From: Arachis hypogaea
Taxonomy: Eukaryota; Streptophyta; Magnoliopsida; Fabales; Fabaceae
DNA: 64,000 nucleotides
Reading direction: 5' to 3'
NCBI RefSeq assembly: GCF_003086295.3
Contig: NC_092048.1
Span: 71,900,841 to 71,964,840, forward strand
Made by a program: the position numbers and the translations under genes. Below, one piece after another: positions 34,846-45,010 of this stretch; position 1 is the stretch's first letter; every line of letters starts with the position of its first letter. The notes under the pieces were generated by a model. That model was not told the origin of the DNA. It made no database searches and saw nothing but the letters and a program-made list of their open reading frames with translations.

Positions 34846-35438
34846 GTATGGATTCCCTTATTTTTGTTACTTTTTCTACAAGATGGCTTCTGGAATGGCA
34901 GAATAGATAGATTCAAAGATTTAGGACAAAATGGTAAAATAGTACTAGGAAATGAAATGCTTATATTTTATACCTTAGGTTCTGCCTTCTTATATGGATG
35001 ATGTGAGTTGGTTATAATTTTTTACTGAACCATATAATCTAGAAACAAACAAGAGATGCTACCATTCTTTCATTCTGTTCTTCAATTGCCTTCCTTTTTC
35101 TTCCTTCTATGCAGAGGGTTGCCATGGCGATTTCTACATCTGGTATAAATTCAAAATCTATGTCTTTTTTAAAAAAATAAATTCAAAATCTATTTATAAT
35201 ATGTTTTCTAAAATATTTTTAATATAACATTTATTAAAATCTATTTATAATACGTTCCTTTTTAACTTAAAAGGAACAAAAAAAAGTTTGGTATTGAAGA
35301 AAGAGTAGCTAAGAAAAAGAGAAGATTGTTGGTAAGGTTTTTTTCTCTGATTTCTATATTTTACTTGAAATATTTGCTGATATATAAGTAGAACTCTGAG
35401 CATTGTGTTGATTACTTTGGGGTTTCACTAATACTTAG
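34846..35438 (+). other. Intron-like spacer in the CACTA element
   Basis: AT-rich. A CAG/exon-like scrap around 35114-35142 is not assignable. No other gene is seen. Confidence 0.4.
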
Positions 35439-35965
35439 CTTGGCGGGTGGAAGGAGAATGGAAAAGGAGCAACAAGAAGTAAAGGTTTTAACAAGTAGCA
35501 AGTTCACATGGACCATTAACAACTTCATTCCTTTTCCCAGATTCTTCTACTCCGAAACCTTCTTCGTCGGCCCCTATTCCTGGTATGTACTTACAACGAT
35601 ACCTTTTTCTTCTAACCATTTCTCATTCTTTCAAAATATTACTTTTAACTTTTTATTTCATTTTATTTTGTTTCTAATGTTTTGGATTTGTCAAAAATAT
35701 TCTGGACCTTCACTCCACAAAGTTGAAAACTTTAACTGCTTACAATATAATATATGAGTGATTTTGCATGTTTACTTAGTTATATAAATTCTGTTAACTT
35801 TGGATTCTTTTAGGCAGATAGCTATGATTCCAAGTGTCACCGACATTATTTTACGAGGCTTATTGGTAGATCGATTGTATGCTGTGGACATTGTTGGATG
35901 GAGATCTCTTAACTTCAAGCTCTCTTTAGTTAATCAGCTTCAAGGCAAATCCACCATAACAAAAG
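35439..35965 (+). pseudogene. Captured fragment: MATH (TRAF-like) domain, two exons
   Basis: Exon 35439-35582 encodes EVKVLTSSKFTWTINNF and then FYSETFFVGPYSW, the start of a plant MATH domain as in ubiquitin-specific protease 12/13 or RTM3-type proteins. Donor GTATGT follows. A second exon 35814-35965 (acceptor TTTTAG) ends with GWRSLNFKLSLVNQLQGKS, matching the GW..FSL.VVNQ strand of the same domain, then donor GTATCA. The part between is poorly conserved. No protease domain follows, so only the binding module was captured. Confidence 0.7.
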
Positions 35966-36193
35966 GTATCATTATATTCTTTGATGGATAAACTATATTC
36001 ATTACATGCGACATTTATATAATTATTATTCCTTTGTCCTTTTCATAAATCATCTAGCGGCATTTATATAATTATTATTCCTTTGATGGATAAACTATAT
36101 TCATTACATGCGGCATTTTGTTCATAGTAGAGTTCATTATTTCCATGAAAGCCTTTAATTTAAGATATATATGATTCTCTGTCTGGATCGTAG

Positions 36194-36277
36194 TCGGTGC
36201 CGGTGTTTATCTTTGCAAACCAGGCTGGCCTTGACATGTTGGAAACAACTTTGGTGGCTTTACAAGACATCACATGG
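36194..36277 (+). pseudogene. Captured fragment: HD-ZIP III transcription factor (C-terminal exon)
   Basis: The open 28-codon segment includes VFIFANQAGLDMLETTLVAL then QDIT. This is the conserved start of the MEKHLA region of class III HD-ZIP proteins (REVOLUTA/PHABULOSA/ATHB-15 family). It is preceded by TAG and followed by a GT donor. Homeodomain, zipper and START domain are absent. Confidence 0.78.
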
Positions 36278-37411
36278 GTATTTAGAGGAAGGTAATTCAT
36301 TAAGTCTGCAAAATTGTCACAATGAATCTTTCTCTAAGTGTTGTTTATGTATGTTCAACTTTAATTTGTGGGAAATGGGAATTGTTTCTTTAATTAACTG
36401 TTCTGTTTCTTTGTTTATCAGTGCCTTGTATTAACTCCATCTTGTGAAGGCAGGGAAAGCTAGAAGATACATTCCAAAAGAATTGAAATAGGTTGAAGCT
36501 TTTGGGTAGGTCCAATATTGTAATTTCCTCTCTTTAAATGCAGCAATTCTTTTATGGGTTTGAGTCTTTAGGCAATTTGTAAATATTGAATCCAAGAAAT
36601 GTCGTCAGTTTGGAAGACTAACTATTACTGACGTGAACTCAGGGATATTTTTGTTTGATGTCTTCTAATTTGCATTTTAATCTTTACAATGATGGTTGCC
36701 CGATGTCCAGTGTTTCTCCGCGAGCCCAGAGCCACTACTAGACCCTGTTTTACTGTGCACCCACCCTCTGCCACTGTCGCTACCCCAGCGCCACCACTAG
36801 GCCGCCACCGTGTTGCTCCGGCCATTCACTCATCATCATCAATCTTTCCCTTCCTTTCCCCTGTTTCAATTCCCTGCTTCCCAGGTTCCCCTTTCATCTC
36901 ATTTAATCTGGTTTAGCTCATTCTGTTTAGTTCAACTAATTTAGTTTAGTTGAATTAGGTGGTTAGAGAATCTGGACTGGTTAGTGGATGTAGGTTTTGT
37001 TTTGTTTACTGCTGCTGTTCGGAATGAATTTGTCTTTCCTCTGAATGTTGCCCTGGATGAACTTGTTTATTGTGCTGTTTTGGTGTTGAATTCTGGACTT
37101 GTGATTGCTGTTTATTGTATTTTTTTTTCATTGTCCAAAATAGATGCTGTGAAAGTGTTACTGTTTCATTAATTTTTCTTGGTTTGTTGTTGCTGAGTGC
37201 TGCTTTGCTTGTTGCTTGGTCCATATTATATGAACTGCAATGATTTCAGTTTGTGGAACTGGTTAAGTCATATGAATTCTGTTTGCTGCTTGCTTGAACC
37301 TCGAAAACATGCTATTTACTGCTGCTGTTTAATAAACAATTGCTTCTGTTGATGATTCTTTCTTATTTTAAGTTGTGTCTTGAACGTTCTGAATCCTGAC
37401 ACCAAAGTTTG

Positions 37412-37456
<45 letters not shown>

Positions 37457-37537
37457 TGATTTTTCTTGTAGTATCAATTATTAGCATGTCAGATCTCCTT
37501 TTTTGAGTTACTAATGTTCAATTGTAATCAATTTCAG
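36278..37537 (+). other. Unassigned sequence between captured exons
   Basis: Mixed intron/UTR-like sequence with a CCACC/GCC-rich block at 36700-36850 that I cannot assign. An (AAT)n microsatellite lies at 37411-37455. Confidence 0.4.
37411..37455. repeat. (AAT)n microsatellite, about 15 units
   Basis: Uninterrupted ATA/AAT trinucleotide repeat inside the CACTA element. Confidence 0.95.
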
Positions 37538-37612
37538 GGGGCCAATATTCTTGTAGATAACAAAGGTTGCATTAAACTTGCAGATTTTGGGGCCTCCAAA
37601 CAAGTTGAGCTG
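37538..37612 (+). pseudogene. Captured fragment: MAPKKK (ANP/NPK1-type) kinase exon
   Basis: A 25-codon exon, [20 protein letters not shown] then KQVEL, bounded by TTTCAG and GTAATC. It covers kinase subdomains VIb-VII: the Asn of the catalytic loop and the DFG metal-binding motif. The wording is typical of the Arabidopsis ANP1-3/tobacco NPK1 family. The catalytic-loop HRDIK, the ATP site and the activation segment are absent. Confidence 0.8.
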
Positions 37613-38587
37613 GTAATCTAAGTCTTCTTTACTTCTCTACTATAGTACTATTAGATATACTATTTTGACTTTGTGAGGATCTTGTATCTGCGTATTTGTT
37701 TGATTTAGGAGTTATTTATAACATAGTCTCGATTTTGTGTTTCTATTAATATTTTAGTTATTCATAACTATCTTTGATGTGCATCATATTCATTACTTCA
37801 CATACAAAAAAAAGATAATTGATATTCATTATTCATTATGATACAAAGAAATCGAGCTAGCTAGTTCTAAATTTCTAATAGAAAGAGATGGAACTGCTAC
37901 AGTTTTGCAATGGGGTTGCAACTCTTATGGAGCACATAGGTTCATAATACACTTAATCTGAGCACATTGCACCATCAATATCTCAACCAATCATGTTTAT
38001 TTCTGAAGTTTGAAGATTATATTAAAAAGATAATGACACTTGATCATTATGAGTTAGAGATACAGCATTGTAAATCATTATATATCGTTTTTGTTGGTTT
38101 AATTTGTTCTTGATATTTTGCTGCAGGCTAGTATTAGAATGGATTACTTGAACGTGCACAAAGTGGAGCAATTTTAGGTTGATTCTGATCTTTTACCAAG
38201 TATTTAGGTTGATGATCATCTCTATTAGTGTAATTTGATATACTATGAGCAGTTCTAACTTGTATTCTAGGTTGATGATCATCTCTATTAGTGTAATTTG
38301 ATATACTATGAGCAGTTCTAACTTGTATTGTTTTTGTATTTTTCTTCAGTTTTTAGTTTTGGAATTTGAACTCGAGATTTATTTTGTATTTGAGTATTAG
38401 TTTTTTAATGTATAAAATAATTATAGTAAATTATATATGTCACTAACTATTGTTTGATTTGTCTTGTAATAAAAATTGCATACTCTATTTGTAGGTTTGG
38501 TAATAAAAAAGGATTGAAAATTTATATTGTGTAGTAATGAAGATCAAGTAAGGAAAATAAATATTATTTTTTTTAATTTAACAAGGC
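37613..38587 (+). other. Right interior of the CACTA element
   Basis: No gene recognised. AT-rich, with one 63-bp tandem duplication. Confidence 0.5.
38206..38331. repeat. 63-bp tandem duplication
   Basis: AGGTTGATGATCATCTCTAT and the following bases to ACTTGTATT occur twice head to tail (from 38206 and 38269) with no visible differences, so the duplication is recent. Confidence 0.9.
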
Positions 38588-39002
38588 TTTCGCCACGCTT
38601 TTAAAGCGTGGCTATATATCTTTGCTATCGCCATGCTTCCAAAGCGTGGCCGTATCTCTCCCTATTGCCACGCTTCTAAAGCGTGGCCATATCTCTCCCT
38701 ATTGCCACGCTTCTAAAGCGTGGCCGTATCTCTCCCTATGGCCACGCTTTAGAAGCGTGGCCATATCTCCTGCATATGGCCACGCTTTAATGGGTGGCCA
38801 GTTGTAAAAAGCGTGGCAAAAGAAAAAGCGTGGCGATAGGTCACCAAAAGAGTGGCGATAGAGCAATCGCCACCCTTTGATAGGTCACCCTTTCAAAAGC
38901 GTGGCGGTAGCTCAAAAAGCGTGGCGAAAAGCTATCGCCACGCTTTTTTCAGCTTTTCACCACACTTTAAAAGCGTGGCAATAGACGTATTTTCTTGTAG
39001 TG
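38588..39002. repeat. Right subterminal repeats of the CACTA element
   Basis: Repeated GCCACGCTTCTAAAGCGTGGC-type palindromes with TATCTCTCCCTATT linkers, mirroring the left end and closing with TTTTCTTGTAGTG. Confidence 0.87.
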
Positions 39003-39005
39003 ATG

Positions 39006-39454
39006 TTCTTGTGTTCTTGTGAGTCTTCAAAGTGTTCTTGAGTTTTCCTTGTGTCTTGATCTTAAAATTTTTAAGTTTGGTGTTCCTTGGTGTTTTCCCT
39101 CCAAAATTTTCGAAAATAAGGAGCGTTAGATCTAAAAATTTTAAATCTTGTGCCATCTTATTGTTTTTCTCTTTCCTCTTAAAAATCAAAAATATTTTTT
39201 CTCTCTATTTTAAAAGCAAATTTTTGAAATCTATTTCTAAAATTCAGATTTTTTTTTTCAAAATTTAAAACCTTTTTCAAATATCATCATATCCTTTTCA
39301 AAACCTTCTAACCACTTTCTCTCTCCTCAATTTTTTCGGAAATCTTTCACTCATTTTTTTTATTTTATTTTGATTTATTTTGTTTTCGAAATAAATAAAT
39401 AAATAAATAAATAAAAATATTTTTCCTATTTTACATCATCTCCCTTTCTCCATC
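39006..39454 (+). other. 5' leader of element D, right of the CACTA insertion
   Basis: No gene. AAGTTTGGTGTTCC near 39073, then T/A-rich low complexity up to the gag ATG. Confidence 0.6.
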
Positions 39455-42400
39455 ATGGACCTAAGCAGAAATGAACAGTCCAAGAGGACTCTGGGGTCAT
39501 ATTCTAACCCCTCTACTGCTTCATATGGGAGTAGTATCTGCATACCTTCCATTGGAGTCAGTAGCTTTGAGTTGAATCCTCAGCTCATTATCATGGTGCA
39601 GCAAAGTTGCCAGTATTCTGGTCTTCCACAGGAAGAACCTACAGAGTTTCTGGCACAGTTTTTACAAATTGCTGACACAGTACATGATAAAGAAATAGAT
39701 CAGGATGTCTACAGACTATTACTGTTTCCATTTGCTGTAAAAGATCAAGCTAAGAGGTGGTTGAATAACCAACCTAAGGCCAGCATAAGGACATGGAAAC
39801 AGCTGACAGAAAAATTCCTGAATCAATATTTCCCTCCAAAAAGGATGACACAGCTAAGGCTGGACATCCAAGGCTTTAAACAAGGAGATAATGAATCTCT
39901 TTATGATGCCTGGGAGAGATACAGAGAGATGCTACAAAAATGCCCCTCTGAAATGTTTTCAGAGTGGGTTCAGTTAGACATCTTCTACTATGGGCTTGCA
40001 GAAGGAGCTCAGATGTCTCTAGATTACTTAGTTGGTGGATCTATCCACATGAGAAAGACAATTGAAGAGGCTCAAGAGCTCATTGATACAGTTGCCAGGA
40101 ATCAGCATCTGTACCTAAGCAGCAACCCTTCCATGAATGAAGAGGTTAAAATAGTAACTGCTGAACTCAGTCCTGTAAAACAAGCTGCTGAATTCAATCA
40201 GCAATTGGACTTTCTAACAAAGCAGCTAGCCGAATTTAAAGACAGGTTACAAGAGACAAGGATGGCTAATATACATATGGACGAACAGTTTAAGCAAACA
40301 AAGCAGCAGCTGTCAAGGCAAATAGCAGAAGAATGCGAAGCAGTTCAACTAAGAAGTGGGAAAACATTAAATACCCCACCTCAAGGTAGCAAAAAGCTAA
40401 GAAATGAGCAAACCACCCAAAATTCACCTGAGGACAGTAAGAGCCCAGGGAAAAGTAATTCTGGAACTAAAATGCCAGAAAATGGGTGGAAGGCTGGCGC
40501 TGAACGCCCAGACCATGCTCAGGACTGGCGTTCAACGCCAGAAACAAGGCAGGACTGGCATTCAACGCCAGAAATGGGCAAGGATCTGGCGTTGAACGCC
40601 CAAAATGGGCAAGATTTGGCGCTGAACGCCCAAAATGGGCACAGTTCTGGCGTTCAGACGCCAGGAGCAGACAAGGAGCTGGCGTCCAGTTTCACTCCAG
40701 CTTCTAACTCTGGCACTCAATTGCCAGTGAAGGATCAGACACACACAAATGCTGATAACAACCCCTCTAAAAAGGCTTCTTCAACCACTTATGTAGGCAA
40801 TAAACCTGCAGCAACTAAGGTTGAAGAATATAAAGCCAAGATACCTTATCCTCAAAAACTCCGGAAAGAGGAGCAGGATAAGCAATTTGCTCGCTTCGCA
40901 GATTATCTCAGGACTCTTGAAATAAAGATTCCATTTGCAGAAGCACTTAAGCAAATACCTTCTTATGCCAAGTTCATGAAAGAGATCTTGAGTCATAAGA
41001 AGGATTGGAGAGAAACAGAAAGAGTTCTCCTCACTGAAGAATGCAGTGCAGTCATTCTGAAAAGCTTTCTTGAAAAGCTTAAAGACCCTAGGAGTTTTCT
41101 AATACCATGCATATTAGAAGGTAATTGCACCAAGACAGCCTTATGCAATCTTGGGGCAAGCATCAACCTAATACCTGCATCCACTATCAGAAAGCTTGGC
41201 TTAACTGAAGAAGTTAAACCAACCCGGATATGTCTCCAACTTGCTGATGGTTCTACTAAATACCCATCAGGCGTGATTGAAGACATGATTGTCAGAGTTG
41301 GGCCATTCGCCTTTCCCACTGACTTTGTTGTGCTGGAAATGGAGGAGCACAAGAGTGCTACTCTCATTCTAAGAAGACCCTTCCTAGCAACTGGACGATC
41401 CCTCATTGACGTCCAACAGGGGGAAATAACCCTGAGAGTCAATGATGATGAGTTTAAGTTGAATGCTATCAAAGCCATGCAGCATCCAGACACATCAACA
41501 GACTGCATGAAAGTTGATCCTATTGACTCATTGGTAGAAGAGATCAACATGGCTGAGAGTCTCGAATCAGAGTTGGAAAACATCTTTAAAGATGTTCAGC
41601 CTGATTCGGAGGATTCAGAGGACATGAAGGAGCCCCTGAAATTTCTTCTGAAAGAGGAAAAACCTCCTAAACCCGAGCTCAAGCCATTACCGCCATCCTT
41701 AAAATATGCATTTCTGGGAGAAGGTGACACTTTTCCAGTGATCATAAGCTCTGCTTTAAATTCACAGGAAGAGGAAGCACTTATTCAAGTGCTAAGAACA
41801 CACAAGACAGCTCTTGGGTGGTCCATAGGTGACCTTAAGGGCATAAGCCCAGCTAGATGCATGCACAAAATCTTATTGGAGGATAATGCTAAACCAGTGG
41901 TTCAACCACAAAGGCGGCTAAATCCAGCCATGAAAGAAGTGGTGCAGAAAGAGGTCACCAAATTACTAGAGGCTGGGATTATTTATCCTATTTCTGATAG
42001 CCCCTGGGTGAGCCCTGTCCAAGTCGTCCCAAAAAAAGGAGGCATGACAGTGATTCATAATGAAAAAAATGAACTGGTTCCTACAAGAACAGTTACAGGG
42101 TGGCATATGTGTATTGACTACAGAAGGCTCAATACAGCCACCAGAAAGGATCATTTTCCTTTACCATTCATAGACCAGATGCTAGAAAGACTAGCAGGTC
42201 ATGATTATTACTGCTTTTTGGACGGCTACTCAGGCTATAACCAGATTGCAGTAGATCCTCAGGATCAAGAGAAAACGGCATTCACATGTCCATCTGGAGT
42301 GTTTGCTTATAAAAGGATGCCATTTGGGCTATGTAATGCGCCTGCAACCTTCCAGAGATGCATGCTCTCTATTTTCTCTGATATGGTGGAAAAATTTCTG

Positions 42401-44562
42401 GAAGTCTTCATGGATGACTTCTCAGTATATGGAGACTCATTCAGCTCCTGTCTTAATCACCTGAAACTTGTTCTGAAAAGATGCCAAGAGACCAACCTAG
42501 TTTTAAACTGGGAAAAGTGTCACTTCATGGTGACTGAAGGAATTGTCCTTGGGCATAAAATCTCAAACAAGGGAATAGAGGTGGATCAAGCAAAAATAGA
42601 GGTAATTGAAAAATTACCACCACCTGCCAATGTTAAGGCAATCAGAAGCTTTCTGGGGCATGCAGGATTCTATAGGAGGTTTATAAAGGATTTTTCAAAA
42701 ATCACAAAACCTCTAAGCAATCTGCTAGCTGCTGACACGCCATTTGTGTTTGACACAGAGTGCCTGCAGGCATTTGAAACGCTGAAAGCTAAGCTGGTCA
42801 CAACACCAGTCATATCTGCACCAGACTGGACGTTACCATTTGAGCTAATGTGTGATGCCAGTGATCATGCCATTGGTGCAGTATTGGGACAGAGGCATGA
42901 CAAGCTTCTGCATGTCATTTATTATGCCAGTCGCGTTCTAAATGATGCCCAGAAAAATTACACAACCACAGAAAAAGAATTACTTGCAGTGGTTTACGCC
43001 ATTGACAAGTTCAGATCATACTTAGTAGGATCAAAAGTGATTGTGTATACTGACCATGCTGCTCTTAAATATCTACTCACAAAGCAGGATTCAAAACCCA
43101 GGCTCATCAGATGGGTATTGCTTCTGCAAGAGTTTGATATAGAAATAAGAGACAGAAAAGGGACAGAGAACCAAGTGGCTGATCATCTGTCCCGGATAGA
43201 GCCAATGGAAGGGACGTCCCTCCCCTTTCTTGAGATCTCTGAGACGTTTCCTGATGAGCATTTATTTGCCATTAAGGAAGCACCATGGTTTGCCGATATT
43301 GCAAACTATAAAGCTGCAAGGTTCATACCCAAGGAGTACAACAGGATACAAAAGAAGAAATTAATTACTGATGCAAAGTACTACTTGTGGGATGAACCTT
43401 ATCTCTTTAAGAGATGTGCAGACGGAATAATCCGTAGGTGTGTGCCTAGAGAAGAGGCACAGAGGATCTTATGGCATTGCCATGGATCTCAATATGGAGG
43501 CCATTTCGGAGGTGAGCGAACAGCCACCAAGGTCCTCCAATGTGGCTTCTATTGGCCCACACTCTATAAAGATTCCCGAGAGTTTGTACGTAACTGTGAC
43601 AGTTGCCAAAGAGCTGGTAATCTGCCCCATGGTTACGCCATGCCTCAACAAGGAATCTTAGAAATTGAGTTGTTTGACGTATGGGGAATTGACTTCATGG
43701 GACCTTTCCCACCATCATACTCAAACACTTATATTCTGGTGGCGGTTGACTATGTATCAAAATGGGTTGAGGCTATTGCCACACCCACCAATGATACTAA
43801 AACGGTGCTGAAGTTCCTCCAGAAACACATCTTTAGCAGGTTTGGTGTCCCTAGAGTACTAATCAGTGATGGGGCACTCACTTCTGCAATAAACAACTTT
43901 ACTCTACCATGGTTCGGTATGGAATTCGCCACAAGGTGGCCACTCCATATCATCCACAAACCAATGGGCAAGCTGAAGTCTCTAATAGAGAATTAAAGAG
44001 AATCCTGGAACGGACAGTAAATACCCGTAGAAAGGATTGGGCACGGAGCATGGATGATGCTCTGTGGGCTTACAGGACAGCATTCAAGACCCCTATAGGT
44101 ACCTCTCCATACCAACTCGTGTATGGTAAGGCATGTCACCTGCCCGTGGAACTGGAACATAAGGCCTACTGGGAAACCAGATTCCTAAACTTTGATGCCA
44201 AACTAGCAGGAGAAAAACGATTGCTCCAGCTAAATGAGCTAGAGAAATTCAGATTCACAGCTTTCGAAAATGCCAAGCTTTATAAAGAAAAATAAAAAAA
44301 GTGGCATGACAAAAAGCTATCATCTAGAATCTTTGAACCAGGACAGAAGGTTCTGTTGTTTAACTCTAGACTCAAGCTATTCCCCGGGAAACTGAAATCC
44401 CGGTGGAGGGGACCATACGTGATTACAAGTGTATCACCATATGGTTATGTGGAGCTTCAAGATATTTATTCTGATAAGAAGTTCATTGTCAATGGACAGA
44501 GAATCAAGCATTATCTTGAAGGCAACATTGAGCAAGAATGCTCAAAGCTGAAGCTAGATTAA
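39455..44562 (+). pseudogene. gag-pol polyprotein of element D (nearly intact; frameshift, stop, PR Asn)
   Basis: Open for 1,513 codons from ATG 39455 to 43996. Gag: residues about 60-190 ([31 protein letters not shown]). A spacer at about 345-410 is built from translated GGCGTT palindromes. Protease: about 540-650, active site [10 protein letters not shown] with Asn565 where A, C and H have Asp. [10 protein letters not shown] and VFMDDF (985-988). RNase [12 protein letters not shown] (about 1134). Integrase: zinc motif [15 protein letters not shown] (about 1341-1385), Asp1413 and Asp1472. One G is missing from the G run at 43871-43874, which moves the catalytic Glu (43975-43977) into another frame. 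That frame stops at 44293-44295; the C-terminal GPF/Y-like domain resumes at 44356-44562. It would encode all enzymes for copying, but this copy is defective. Confidence 0.93.
40495..40705. repeat. GGCGTT palindrome cluster inside gag coding sequence, element D
   Basis: Five or more CTGGCGTTNAACGCCAG-type words with AATGGGCA linkers, read in frame as [10 protein letters not shown]. The same word fills the 44790-45010 array and the LTR. In element A the homologous gag position also carries it (20396-20640). Confidence 0.85.
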
Positions 44563-44574
44563 AAGCTCAGCAAG

Positions 44575-44621
44575 GTCCAGTTAAAGACAATAAAGAAGCG
44601 CTTGCTGGGAGGCAACCCAGC
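44575..44621 (+). promoter_or_regulatory. Two-hairpin RNA module, element D copy
   Basis: GTCCAGTTAAAGAC, AATAAAGAAGCGCTT, then GCTGGG-AGGCAA-CCCAGC (44604-44621), starting 12 nt after the pol stop at 44562. The stem differs from all other copies but is fully paired. Confidence 0.72.
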
Positions 44622-44789
44622 CATGGGGCATCAATCCTCTAAGCATTTTTCCCTATTTCTATTTTTATTTTTATTTGTTTATATAGAGTTCATTAATAAC
44701 AAGGTAAATAATCAATTGCATAAGTTCACAGGGTTACAGAAGGAATCTGCACACAAAACAGAGAAAAAGAGCTCACTGGCAAGAAAACG

Positions 44790-45010
44790 CCAGTAAAAGT
44801 GTATTTTGGGCGTTCAACGCCCAAAATGGGCATCCACTGGGCGTTGAACGCCAGTAATGGTAGCAATCTGGGCGTTCAACGCCAGAAATGGGCACCCACT
44901 GGGCGTTGAACGCCAGTAATGGCAGCAACTGGGCGTTGAACGCCCAGGAGAGCAGCATTTGGGCGCTGAACGCCCAAAACAGGCAGTGTTTGGGCGTTCA
45001 AACGCCAGGA
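44790..45010. repeat. GGGCGTTCAACGCC palindrome array, element D
   Basis: Seven or so inverted-repeat words at 30-35 bp spacing with AATGGGCANCCACT linkers, between the hairpin module and the 3' ORF. The overlapping Asn/Ala/Gln-rich frames on both strands are by-products. Confidence 0.85.

Larger units (their letters stand above)
33667..39002. mobile_element. Non-autonomous CACTA transposon carrying host gene fragments
   Basis: Terminal inverted repeats CACTACAAGAAAA (left) and TTTTCTTGTAGTG (right), 3-bp target duplication ATG at 33664-33666 and 39003-39005. Both ends carry clustered subterminal palindromes (GCCACGCTTNNAAAGCGTGGC type). I see no transposase (TNPD/TNPA) frame, so an autonomous relative must supply it. 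The interior holds exon-like pieces of at least four unrelated genes with splice signals. It is inserted in the 5' leader of element D, hence younger than D or its source copy. Confidence 0.92.

Noticed and set aside
36625..36916. GC-rich frames on both strands inside the CACTA element as a fifth captured gene
   Set aside because: Possibly gene-derived, but I could not match it to any family by eye.
40993..41583. 196-codon minus-strand frame opposite the D protease
   Set aside because: Antisense shadow of the conserved protease/linker frame. A similar shadow at 53078-53641 lies opposite the protease of H. No independent start context or homology.
44790..45010. CRISPR-like array (short repeats at 30-35 bp spacing)
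   Set aside because: Repeats are palindromic words in a plant retrotransposon spacer, with variable linkers and no cas genes; nuclear eukaryotic context.
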